Assembly (NCBI GenBank): GCA_025786725.1
Contig: JAHLTZ010000009.1
Location: 434,001 to 498,000, forward strand
Direction of reading: 5' to 3'
DNA from: Syncephalis fuscata
Lineage: Eukaryota > Zoopagomycota > Zoopagomycetes > Zoopagales > Piptocephalidaceae
Length of the DNA stretch: 64,000 nucleotides
Shown: positions 11,659 through 28,612 of the stretch, piece after piece
How positions within the stretch are numbered: the first letter of the stretch is position 1
Layout of the letters: every line of letters starts with the position of its first letter
Notes under the pieces: model-generated
The model's database searches: none
What the model saw: only the letters and a program-made list of their open reading frames with translations
Told to the model about the DNA's origin: nothing
Program-made: the position numbers and the translations under genes

Positions 11659-14600
11659 TTATGCGGATAGCATAAACAAATCATTGGCATCAAGTTGAAG
11701 ATCAGCACTGGGCAGTTCTTGATCAAACATCGATGCAGATGTGGCAGATGTAGATGATATGTCGGCCATTGATGCTGTTGATTGATCGGCATTAAGAGTA
11801 TTTGAATCAATCATATGGTTGTCCATAGATGTAGGCAATGCATTCGTAGCTGCCATAACTGAAGAAAAGTCAAATATACTATCAGCTGACATAGTCGCCG
11901 AACTGAATAGCATATCATGATTGCCTTCACCGGAATTGGCCGTCGTTGTAGTTGTTGTTGGTACATCAAAGTGACCTTTGTAAAATGCCGTATTGCTATT
12001 ACTATACACAGCACCAGTAGTAGTAATAGATGATGAATCCATTAATTCAAGCCCAAGACCAGTTGTATTATTGGCCAATGGTATATCTACTGGGGAGGAA
12101 ATGGCACCATGTGATGTACTCGTTTCAGCTATTCCAGCTGATTGTGGGGGTGTGGGATCACGAATAAACGCCATTGTAGCTTCATCAAGTTCAGCCGCCG
12201 ACATACCATTCGTACTGGCTAATGATGATGGTAACATCGATGATGCACCGCCACCAATACCAAATGCATAATCAAATGTATTAATAGAACTACCTTGTTC
12301 TAGTATCGGTGCCGATTGTGGCGCATTTAATTGCAAGTTTAACATATTGGATAGTCCAGCATTTGGCATTGTCGGTGCATTCATATTAGAATTTACCTGA
12401 GGTGTAGATTGTAAAGAAAGTTGACCAGTCGGTAGACTATTAAGGGGTAATGTCGTATTAGTATCCGATAATGGCTTTGATTCTTGCCATAATTGAGATG
12501 AATTAGGTGCAGATGATGCTAGATTATGATTCATTTGAGCGGCCCATATCGTAGCTAGTGGTATATTAGGAGCAAAAGATGATAAAGAAGGTTGTTGTTG
12601 TTGTTGTTGTTGTTGTTGTTGCATCATAGCCGTTGCAAGCCATAAATTTTGCTGTTGTTCTGCAGTAATCCCTCCTGGGGATGCCACTACTGGGTGATGT
12701 TGCAAATTGCTTAATGGGTTACTTGGCTGTTCAGTAAATGAGCTGGATCCAGAGAGCTGTGATTTCATCTGTGACTGTAGTCGCTTTCCTCGTTTGTTAT
12801 TATTCATCGTATTAATAGATTGTGAAATACGACGTGGTGATGGTGGAATGGCCGCACTTAATGAACGAGAACGACCAGCCATTGATGCAGCCATCTTGTG
12901 ATTTTGAACACGATTTGTACCATCATCGTCATTAACCGTTTCAAGTGTTTCATTGGCACTGGCAATAGATAATGCAGGCGAGTTGGGCTCATTCTGCTCA
13001 TTGGATGTTGATACAGGTGATCCACCTACTAAAGACATATCATATTGAGTAGGCATCCAATTGCGTCGCATGGCCATGGCTCGTTGATTATTTAACATCG
13101 AGTTGGTGTCACAATGTAGACGTGCTCTAGCATTCTTGTCATTAACTGTAAATGTTGCTGGTCGTTTAGGTGATGAAAATGTATGCAATCCCACTGGCTC
13201 AATAGGATCATCAACTCTGAATTGATGTTGAAAGTGTGATACAGGCGGTAATGATCTGCTAGGCTGGGCCATAGCAACAGGTACTAGACAGCCAGCAGGC
13301 GCTGTACCATTAGTTGTAAATCGGTATGACTTTGCATTAATAGCTCCAAAGGATGATATTCTATTCATATTAGCGGTATTTATTGCAGCTGGTGTTGTTG
13401 CAGTTGTTGCAGCTGCCATATTGGTACCTGACATTTGGCCTGTTATATTATTTCTATTCAATGCAGATGACTGTGGCGCTAATGTCATTAAAGATTCAAC
13501 CTTGGCTTGAATAAAACTATCGTGATTAATGCCGTTATTTGACTCATTGTGCCTATCAGTCGATTTGTTCATCGCTTCATGGTTAATAGTTGTTAATAGA
13601 CGCAGTCCTGGATCGACGGTCATTATCTTTTGTATACTTTCTTGCAATGCATGACCTGGTGCTGTGGTGGTGTATTTAAATATTTGACTGGCTTGGTGTT
13701 TTTCTGTAAAATCTCTACATGGCATCCATGGTCGTTGTTGTTGTTGTTGTTGCTGTGCTGGTGCTATAGATGGTGGTGTCAACAATGCTAATGGAGAAGA
13801 TGGTCGTTGCACTGCTTTTCCTTTATTATTTGTTGCATTGTCGGTGGACTGGGTGGTAGCTTGCTTTGGTTTACTTGTCGATAATGACTTGTTATCTTTC
13901 GACGGAGTTGTCAAGGAAGCCATTTCCATCGCAAACATTGGTGGACCAGATACAGTGACTTGCATACTGCCTAGATTTGAATTGGTATTAATCTCTACGG
14001 CCATTTGAAGAATAATATTGGCCGAGTAATCTAGTAGAAATCGGACTCCTTGTTCCTGTATAACATAACGCAACGTTCTTACAGCCGGTAGATAGACACA
14101 TACTAGATCGCCATTAGACACGGATATACGGCGCCATGTACCAATAGTAAGCATATTGCATGGAATAGGAATAGGAGCTATTGCTGCAGACAGTATAGGC
14201 TGTGCTCTATGAATAATAGGCACAGCGCTGATATTATTTACCACAGCACTGTTTGATAATGGTCTAGCTGGAGCAATGGATTTAAGGTTTGAAGTAGAGC
14301 GTGGAATACTGCCAGTATCAGAAAGGGAGCGAATGAGTGGAATAGTAGGAGCGGTTCGTAGAGCAGTAATCCGTTCCATAGAAAGGTTGGCATTGGGTGT
14401 GGATACAGATGAGAGTAAATTCGGCGTATTTGATATCATATTTAAAGCAGAGTTGGTTGGAAATGTTGATAAAGAAGTGTTGTTGTTGTTGTTGTTGTTT
14501 TAACAACATCATTAGAGACTAAATTGATATTTCTTGTATTAGATAGTAAATAAGATTGATCCATCGGTATGTTAGGTGGCATAATGTTTGAAAGTCCATT

Positions 14601-15886
14601 TACCAATTTTGTCTGTTGTTGTTGTTGTTGTTGTTGATTTTGTTGATTAGTAGTAGCAGTAGCTGTCATGATAGGAAATATAATTTGTGAATAATTGGAT
14701 TGTGATGTTGTAATATTAGAAGGTTGCTTAGAGTTGTGGCTGTTATTGTTACCATGAATGTTAATGCTGTTATTATGGCTATTATGGCTACTGCTAACAT
14801 TAGATTGACTTTGATCACTATCATTACTACTACTATTATTGTTGTTGTTATTATTAATAGTATTAGTAGTAGGCGCATTTACAATAGTGGTAGATCCTTG
14901 TTGTCCCGTCTTATTAACTAAATCAGATTTGGTTTTTAATGCGGCAAAATTAAGGGCAGCACCTGGCATGACCAGCGGAACAGCGCCTGAAAACATCGAG
15001 GCTGAGGTGTGTAGAGCAGTGGCGGCCGTACTGCCAGGCGATTCCGATTTACGTTGTGCATTGCGTGCTTTGGCCCGCCTATTTTGAAACCATATCTGTA
15101 CACTTCGTTCTGTCATATGACATTGACCAGCGATCGAGGTACGCATTTTTGAACTTGGAGAAGGTGAGTCAGTAAATGCTTTTTCCAAAACCATAAGCTG
15201 CCCAGCATTAATGCGGTTCCGCTTTTTAGACCCAACATTAGGTGAAGTGCAATCGTTTGTAAAGGTAGCCGTGTCGCCTATTCTCTCGTCGTACGAAAGG
15301 TTGGTCTCTTCTGGAGATAGTAGTGTAGTAGTGTCGATGAGGTCGGCTGTTAACGGCGCCGATGCCTTCTCTTCTTCTGTCGTGGCCAATAACAACGACG
15401 ACGACAATGACGAGCGCGAAGAATCTACACCAGTACAAGCTGCACCGGCCGCTACATTCGCTACAGCGTTTGAAAGGGCTAACGAGGAGATGGGCAATGC
15501 GGTGGTCTACTATCGTCTGTGACTGTATCCTCTGTAATGTTTGTATCGGTTGAAGCAGAGGCAGAGATGGGAACACTGCCTTCGGTCATGCCACCGATGG
15601 ATGAGGCTGAAAAGAAGTCAAATCCAAATGGATTTGTTGAAAAGTTATTCAAACTGACCGGTAAATTTGAATAAGTACTTGATAGCGAATCTGTTAATGA
15701 AAGGCCAGCAAATAGATTGTCATTGAGCGTGTTGCCGTCAATGCCAACACCAGCAAGCTTACTAAAATCTACACCATCAAGTAGCATACCATCAATGCCA
15801 AGGCCTTCCGCTGCCTTGTCGTCGCTGTGGTTGTTAAACGGTAGCATCGAATACTCCTGATGAGGGCCGACCGGCGGCGTTGCCAT
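11659..15886 (-). CDS. Large homeodomain transcription factor with polyQ/polyN tracts
   Basis: The protein of roughly 1,400 residues starts MATPPVGPHQEYSM at 15886. The homeodomain lies at about 15040-15235 (KKRNRINAGQLMVLEKAF ... helix 3 VQIWFQNRRAKARNAQ) and is a typical 60-residue type with the diagnostic WFQNRR. A second conserved region near 14000-14140 (GTWRRISVSNGDLVCVYLP, then a stretch ending ILQMAVEI) resembles the extra domain after the homeodomain in fungal Phx1-like regulators. That comparison is from memory and tentative. The rest is Ser/Thr/Asn/Gln-rich. The frame changes near 15490 (between DDS and TALPISS) and near 14450 within a CAA repeat, each consistent with one missing base. 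It acts in the nucleus as a DNA-binding regulator; targets are unknown. Confidence 0.85.
12593..12622 (-). repeat. CAA/TTG trinucleotide tract encoding polyQ
   Basis: A run of TTG triplets on the plus strand is read as polyglutamine in the homeodomain protein. Similar tracts occur at 13735-13755, 14480-14501 and 14612-14636. They are prone to slippage, and one sits at a frame break. Confidence 0.85.
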
Positions 15887-17977
15887 AGTTAGAAAATCGA
15901 CGACGGAACAAGCGAGTAAGTGTTTACTAGAACATAAGCATCAACATCAGTTACTTGTTACATGTTATAATATAAAATGTAAAATTATTTACCTGTAGTG
16001 TATTAATTACAACACAGATATGAAACGCTTGAATAATTCAATAAATGAACACAAACGTAGACACACGGCTGTTTTGTTTTGTAATTGTAATTGTTGTAGC
16101 TGTTGAAACAATAGCTATGGTTGCTATAACTGCTACTGGTACTGTTATCGCTATTGCTATTTTGCTCGATTATTAAAGAAAAAACCAAGAATGCTAACAA
16201 CTATTAAGCAATATGTAAGCACACTCAGTTGTATATCCCCCGGGAGACTGTCTGAAAAGTTGAGCCAAGCACTTATGACGACAAATAGCAATAAAAGGTT
16301 GTAGTCGAGAGCAGCACTTAAGCGCAGTAATAAACAAGTCAATAATAAAGACAATAAACGACGGTGTCACTGATAAAAGCGCGCGCCGCGCTATGTATAC
16401 ACACCAAGGCAGTCTTACGTGTAGATATGCCCGTCCAAACGTGGCGGGTTGACGACCGCCGATAGCAGTTGTAATAATAGTACAATGCTAGTTGATTACA
16501 ACCGCAAACGGCTCGGCGTTGGAGATTAGGCGTGGCACGTAGCAGTTGGTCCGAGTAACAGAATAAAAAACAGTGATAGGCGTGCTAAACCGCAATAGAA
16601 TAAAAGTCGCTATGAATATAAGTTATAGTGAACGAGGACGTAGAAAGACTGGAAGTAGAAGAAAGAGCAAGCAGTGCCTGTCGTAGGTGTATACCGGGAT
16701 CGTCGAAGTGGTTGAGATGAGTAAATCGAATGCAAAGAATGGGAAAAAGCGTAGGACCAACCAAGGAAAGTCCGACAAGTAAGGCAGTATTCTCGGTGAT
16801 AGAATATGACTGAGATTAAGTAGTTGATAATAGTGGAAATAGTAATAGAACTATTAATAAAAAGTCGATGGCAAAGTTTTTAAGTAATGGCCTATAATGA
16901 ATTAATGGTGGCAAAGATAAAGTTTACGCAGGGGAAAGTAAAATAGTGCGGTTGTTGTTGTTACTACTCGTAGTATATAGATACACACACACACACATTT
17001 AATCCTTCCATTCACTTTCTGTACGAGATACAAGTAGGTGAGTGTATGAATGGATGAATGGATGGAAGGGCGTACAGAGAAGCGGGGTAAAGAAAGGATA
17101 TCGATAGTTTGTCTACCATCGCTTGGGAATATCTCTGTCACGTTTCACGAGTGTTACGTAGGCCTAGATGGAGAGATGGAGAGATGAAGAAAGTGTGCGT
17201 GTAATGCATGCGTCTCTATCTACATCGTGGTAAGTACCATTGGTAATAGATAGAGATGCCAAGCTACTATCCATGTACACGTGCACACACCGCATGCATG
17301 TGATGGGTTGATGGGTTGACCATACCTATGTACACTACCGCCATCATTGATACTTACTGTATATAGTGTAACATATACCAAAGGTTCAAGGAAATAAGTC
17401 ACAATAGCCTATGCTGTGATGGTTATTTATGGTTTACCAAGTTAATAGGCTATATTAATCGTGTAATATGTTATGGGTTATTTAACATTGTTAGATGATT
17501 TGTTAGTCTTTAGTGCAATTTGGTGTTAAATGGCTACAATTAATAACACTCAATTTATTGAACATGATGACGGGTGGTGAGTGACATTAATTATCAAATA
17601 CTCATCATTATAGATTCATTATCCAGTATGTATATATTATTCCCATTCTATTCCATACTATCATATATCGTTGTATGTTATAGTGGAGGCATTTTATTTG
17701 CCATAGTTTTTAATATACTTTACTCATTCCACTCATTGAGTTATACGCACTATAACTTCACTGCCATTATTCATGCCGTTTCTTTTGTCTATTCATTTTG
17801 CTATATATCGCTCTGTCATCTTCTTAGTCTTTTATAATACCGCAGACTTAAATAGTCTACAAATTATGCACATAAAACTAGAGGCATCATTATCATACTC
17901 TACTTTCTGCCACCTACTTTATACTAATAACTTTCTATTGTTTATTTTACCTTCTCCCTTAACAAATCAATACCATC
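15887..17977. other. Long intergenic region upstream of the homeodomain gene
   Basis: No convincing gene is seen. It contains a GC-richer patch near 16378-16460 (GCGCGCCGCGC), a (CA)n microsatellite at 16983-16997, short purine-rich stretches (16640-16760) and TGGATGGA-type repeats near 17047-17070. The homeodomain 5' leader and promoter are probably here. Confidence 0.45.
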
Positions 17978-18569
17978 ATGAAGCTTTTTATTGCCGTCAT
18001 TTGCATCATTGGAACAACTTTTGTAGTCAGTACATCCATAGTGAATATTAAGCCCAATCGAGCCCGCGTAGTATATTGCGATTACAATAAACATTTAAAT
18101 TAGTATATTTACTAGCATTATATTTAATGAATAATGAAGTTATGGCTATGGATTGTTGTTCCAGCACTTAATGTATATTGTCATGCATACACGACTAGTT
18201 GGTAAATCTAATAAATTTATTGATGCATTAATTTCTGATTACGTGTTAAGGTGTAGTGCGTAAACCAGCGCCATTGACTAAAGTAGTTACATAAATAGTA
18301 AATCAAACACTTTATTAAGTAGATTAATATACTATATTTACATTGATAGGACATAAATAATATTGTATGTTAACCGAAAACTTAATTGTTACTTTTATTT
18401 AACATCAATAGTTGGTAAGTGGCATTCTATATTAACAAATTATTGAATAACATATATTATGCATCGTGTGTCTAATAATTCAACATCAATAGCCGGTAAG
18501 TAATATTTTATTGTGTTAATTTATACATTAATCATATGGTATGTAATATATAAATCTATAGGCAGCTAA
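17978..18569 (+). pseudogene. Small secreted peptide gene, shrunken copy of the microexon gene
   Basis: Exon 1 (ATG 17978) encodes MKLFIAVICIIGTTFVVSTS, a signal peptide matching the leader of the gene at 28613. The frame would run to a stop at 18103 if unspliced (41 residues). Downstream, the last two 3-nt microexons of the 28613 gene are kept: TTG at 18412-18414 and CCG at 18493-18495, each between CAATAG and GTAAGT. The final exon starts at 18562 and reads GCAGCTAA. The donor after exon 1 is weak (GTAGTA) and the other repeat units are gone or unrecognisable (one possible acceptor near 18350). It is probably a decayed or reduced paralogue, but a short functional peptide is not excluded. 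Confidence 0.55.
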
Positions 18570-18830
18570 TAGCCAATATCTTCAAGACATTAGCATTGGT
18601 AATGTAGTTGGAATGTTAGTCCAATACACTTTAGGTATATATCCGGTAACAATCAAGACCATTTGACAATTACATCGTTCAATCTACTCACCTATCAATT
18701 TCTAACCAATGCTCCGATCTATTATACATTTAATTAATAACGCCATTATACTATTAATAAGACTGCACTTAGCTGTATCTATTTAGCTATGCAAACTTCT
18801 AATAATAAATATATGGTTTTATTCTAATTA
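18390..18830 (+). repeat. Duplicated 3' block, copy A (matches 29630-30080)
   Basis: About 440 bases are nearly identical to 29630-30080. They span the last two microexon/intron units, the final coding exon and about 270 bases of 3' flank (AATATCTTCAAGACATTAGC ... ATATATCCGGTAACAATC). It shows a fairly recent duplication of the peptide gene. Confidence 0.9.
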
Positions 18831-18931
18831 GATTTCATCAAACCATAACTATCCTATTTAATCACATAAACACTACTATCGAATCATCTAATTAATATAA
18901 TACTATTTATTTCAATGCAATCATTTATAGA

Positions 18932-20165
18932 TTAATGACTACCATTAACAAAACTAAAATATTGACAAGTGCATCAGACAATACTTCAGGCAATAATTCA
19001 ACGCGACGTAGAACAACATAATACTCGAAGGGGAAAGTATCAAGATAGCGCGTCATTTTCAATGTCATTTTACCATCGACCATTTCATAGGCTACCTTGT
19101 TAGTGGCCATAATCGATTGATCCACCGGTTTATCATCAAGTACAATAAAGATCGTCATGACGCGTCGTTCGCTCGCTGCTCTAACCAGTTCGGCCAATCT
19201 TGCATGATCATCACAAATACCATCCGATATAATGAGCTGTAATTGCCATAGATCCGCTGACCCACTACTACTATCATATCGGGCTGATTGCAGTAACTCG
19301 CTTGTCGTATGCATTAATTGGCGCACATCGGTACGCGTTTGCTTAAACGTAAGCGATCTCAATACTTGTGGACCCATATCGGCCCACCAAGTCGACGTGA
19401 ATGATTGCAGCAATCGTACTTGTTCACCAAAACCAACAACCGCCATCTCACCAACTTCCAATTGACCAAGGGCCCGTGAAATAAGCGCGAGGGATTCATA
19501 GGCCAGTTCAATCGAGTGAGACTCGGCCATCGAGTGCGAGTCATCAATCGCCAACAATACTTGATATTGTCGTTTACTAGGCCGTGTACGTCTTAACCAA
19601 ATCTTGTCTTTCTTAAACTGACTCGCAATATACGGAATAATCTTTTCATATTCAACCGTTTACCCGTTCTATAATCACCCTTTAATCGGGTGGCCAATGT
19701 CGGTTCTAGAATCAATCGAAGCTGTTCACATAATCCCAAAGCCAAATCATGAGTGACTGTTCATATCCACGCCACAATGCTCGCGTCTCTTCATCTCGTT
19801 CACGTCCATTCAACATCCAATCATCTAATTGTTGTTGTAATTCATCGCGCATTACATTTACATCCACCATCGTATACATATCCACTTTTCTTTTTTACGT
19901 TCTACCAGTTTTGTTAACATTGATAAGTATTTTCACCAATGCTTCATCGCTTCTGCCAATTGTCGATGTGGGTTGATTGCATCTGGTTGACGTGTCAATG
20001 ATGACCTCATCTGTCAATTTATTGTTGACTCACATTCAGTCGATATTTCACCTTCAAAGGCATTTACAAGTTGAGTCAACTTACTAGGACCCGACATATT
20101 TTTAGTAAATGATTTATCTAATTGTTCATCAACTGGTGCATCCATAGTAGATGACTATCTATCGC
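18932..20165 (-). pseudogene. MDN1: Midasin (MDN1/Rea1) C-terminal MIDAS fragment, 5'-truncated
   Basis: From about 19760 down, the translation reads the end of midasin: LCEQLRLILEPTLATRLKGD, YRTGKRLNMKKIIPYIASQF and LRRTRPSKRQYQ, then the MIDAS domain LLAIDDSHSM..S, LWQLQLIISDGICDDH, YLDTFPFEYYVVLRR and LSDALRQ-FVNGSH with the stop at 18932. This domain of the ribosome-assembly AAA ATPase binds Ubl-domain partners (Rsa4/Ytm1). The frame changes at least near 18975, 19665 and 19730. Midasin is normally well over 4,000 residues. Here only about the last 400 codons exist before the divergent ABC transporter, so the AAA core is absent and this copy is probably a non-functional fragment, or an assembly join. 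The 5' limit is uncertain. Confidence 0.8.
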
Positions 20166-20297
20166 CTTGTCCCATTTGTCGTCCAGAGTTTTATTCATTT
20201 ATTTAAAAACACAAACAAAAAAGAGCTACTTGGTTACATTTGCATATTTGTCTTTTATTTATAGGTTTCTTCTTAAAGACACATTATTATAGTTGCA

Positions 20298-25886
<5,589 letters not shown>

Positions 25887-26313
25887 TCTATATTTCCCCC
25901 ATTTTTCATTTACATACTGCAACTTTGATACAACAGTATTAATTATATAAATCAATTTTCAGATCAATAGTGCCTAATGTGATTGATTAGTAAATATAAA
26001 ACTGAAATAACTTGAGAATAACAATCAAATTACTAATTATAAAGATAATAAGAATTAATGCGTTAAAGAGCTATTGCGTTGCAATGCCTTTATTGCATCA
26101 TAATAACTGCACTAGCCGATCATTAGTACAGCACACAATAAAGCATCTATTCAAGTGTAAAGATAAGTTAAAATAATCACTCTAACACTGATGATGATGT
26201 CAAACTAGAAAGTAAAGATAATAAATGTAACAATTTTATGATTTATTTTATTGACTAAATCAATTGGATGCTACAGTATTCAAAGTACGTTGAGGAATAT
26301 TTGGTAGCTTAAT
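25887..26313. other. Intergenic between convergent genes
   Basis: This is AT-rich 3' flanking DNA of the ABC transporter and of the small gene on the minus strand. I see nothing else. Confidence 0.5.
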
Positions 26314-26742
26314 CTAGTGCTTGTTGTTGTACCTGTTGTTGTCGTCAATTTGTTTCTTAGTCCACTTGTTTGCTCCTTTTGCAGCCATATTGCCAAGACC
26401 AAACGCCGGTACTACTGCTAATGGACCCATTACTGGAGTCAATACTGTTGTAGCACCTATTAGAACGGCAGCACCAGCAACAGTACCAGCTACTTTTGGT
26501 GCCATCTCCTCGGCGCCTTTCTTGGCAGCTTGGGGTACTCTGTCGGCTATTATTCTAGCATCAGTCTTAGAATCAGGCGTACTTTGTGTAGTTGCTACAT
26601 TTTTGCTGACTGCAACTGTGGGTACTCCACGGGTAGGTTGCAGCGATTGAATATTGCCGAAAGGTAGAGCAGCAGCTTATCAATCAATGAAGCTGTGCGA
26701 TTGCGCAATAGCAATTACTTGGATAATGTTCTTAAGCATCAT
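26314..26742 (-). CDS. Small predicted secreted/membrane-active Ala-Gly-Val-rich protein
   Basis: The gene reads from ATG 26742 or 26739 (MLKNIIQVIAIA, signal-like). After a one-base break near 26685 it continues as AAALPFGNIQSLQPTRGVP and then a stretch with APKVAGTVAGAAVLIGATTV, LTPVMGPLAVVPAFGLGNMA and a basic KWTKKQIDDNNRYNNKH end. It is about 135 residues. The glycine/alanine-rich hydrophobic stretch resembles the GAVAATSMGSVMLSTFLTSP part of the secreted His-rich protein at 55736-56593, so the two may be distant relatives. No known family was recognised. Confidence 0.5.
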
Positions 26743-28612
26743 AGCGGAGTATACGATTGTATTTGAATGTTTTCGTTAAGCCACTGGCGTAAAATTTGCG
26801 TCGTGCAATTGGAATTTATGTGTGGTGGGATGACTCGATGAATATGTTGGATGGTACTAATACTAAATATTGTGCTTAAGCAACCACTATTTATATTTGG
26901 ATGCATCATTCGCTAGCCTTAACCTGTTTATAATTGTTACAATAAGCCGGTCATTGGGACATCAAACTGCCAACAAGGCATTATATTTTCCACACGATGT
27001 AACACGGTACAAAACTAAACCGGTTATTTTATTTAGACTGCGGTATAATAGCTTGAAGCGTGTTGTTTCGGTAAAATAAACACGCCTTATTCAACATAAA
27101 ATCCACTTGACTATTAAAACACCAAGCCTGTTTTTTATTAGACTATTCGAAAACTAAAACAAAGATATTGATAACGATATTGTAATACAAATGCTCAAAT
27201 GGTGTATTATAGTCATATTTTTTAAATAGAGATATTATTACAAAATATATTAAACTTATAATCAGTAAATTATATTTCAATTTAGCTGTATAATAATATT
27301 GCTTTATAACACGCTCAAATAGTTTGTGGTACCTGTTGTGCATAACTGCAATAAAGCTGAAACAACATTCGCTTAGAAATATCTAACATTGTTTTTGTTT
27401 TCTCCTTTCCCCTTCCTTTCAACAGTCTCACAACTATGCAGAATAAATTGTTATATTGCTAATCTCATAACTGTGTAATATCACATGCCACTTTTACGTT
27501 GTCTACGTACATTATTAGCGCTTTTATGCAGTATGGTAAATAGCAGCAACCGTTAAATAACAACAGTTTGTACCATCAAAGCAACAGTGTTAAACGTGAT
27601 TTAACCAACATATTCAAGTACAGACTTTATTTGTCGCAAAACTCAACTAAATAATGTAAACACAAAAGCAAACAAATGCTAAAAGTGCTTATTAAATAGT
27701 ATAACCAATTGCCATATGATACTGAAACGCATTATGTAACATGTTGAAATACCGCCGCAATATCATGTAGTTTTCAGTCAGCTGTATATCTTTTTATAAA
27801 CCCATATATCAAACAGTACAAAATGTATTGTGTCAATACAGCTGTTAACTAAAGTATATACACTAGCAATGGTGATGAAATCAGAGAGTGGCTGGAATAC
27901 TTTATTAAATATATACTCGACATTCAATGGCTAATATGGCAATTTGTTTTTACAATGGCGTATATATAAAAATCTAACGATATTTTTTAAAATAAATTGT
28001 TCATTTGTTGCCAATAGATATAGTGCTGGATTAAACGGAAGCTTGAACTAATCAGTATATTGTTATGTTTAGAAAACTATAACTAATTTACACGCACAAT
28101 GATAGATACCTGTAAAAATACAAGCTCAATGTATTGATGCTATCAATGAAAACGATCGTCAAAGGCACAGTGATGTGCCACTACTGTTTCCGTAGAACCA
28201 ATAGATTTAATTTGCATGCATGGTCGAATTGTGTGTAACGGTATTTTACCCACTAATAGGTGTATTTCTATTATATATGTATGTACTAGATGCTTATATT
28301 GCCAAACAGATTATAGCGAAGGATTGGTTGTACAATACAACACCATCAACATATTAGTATACGTATGCATCAAGCCACCATGTGGACGTGCTGTTATTGG
28401 TTCGCATTGCACATCAATGGTACATGCCATACAGTGCATTATTTTATTCCTCAGAATAAGCATAGATTTAAATAGCTCACTAGAAATATACAACTAACCA
28501 GCAATACCATTATCACACTCTACTTTCTGCCAAATACTCACTACCATCTACTTTATACTAACCGCACTTTGTTTTCCAGCCTTCTTGCTTGTCTTAACAA
28601 TTCAATATCAAC
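26743..28612. other. Intergenic region upstream of the microexon peptide gene
   Basis: No convincing gene is seen. The last 110 bases (CTACTTTCTGCC..., CATCTACTTTATACTAACCGC) resemble the leader before 17978 and, more weakly, the 5' flank of the peptide gene at 42300, and probably form the transcribed leader. Confidence 0.45.

Noticed and set aside
11659-15886. Mating-type homeodomain (HD1/HD2) gene
   Set aside because: The homeodomain is a typical 60-residue one and the protein is very long with low-complexity regions, unlike mating-type HD proteins. No partner HD gene lies beside it.
17574-18051. Hydrophobic open frames before the peptide gene
   Set aside because: Composition follows the local AT bias and one overlaps the better-supported signal-peptide exon in another frame.
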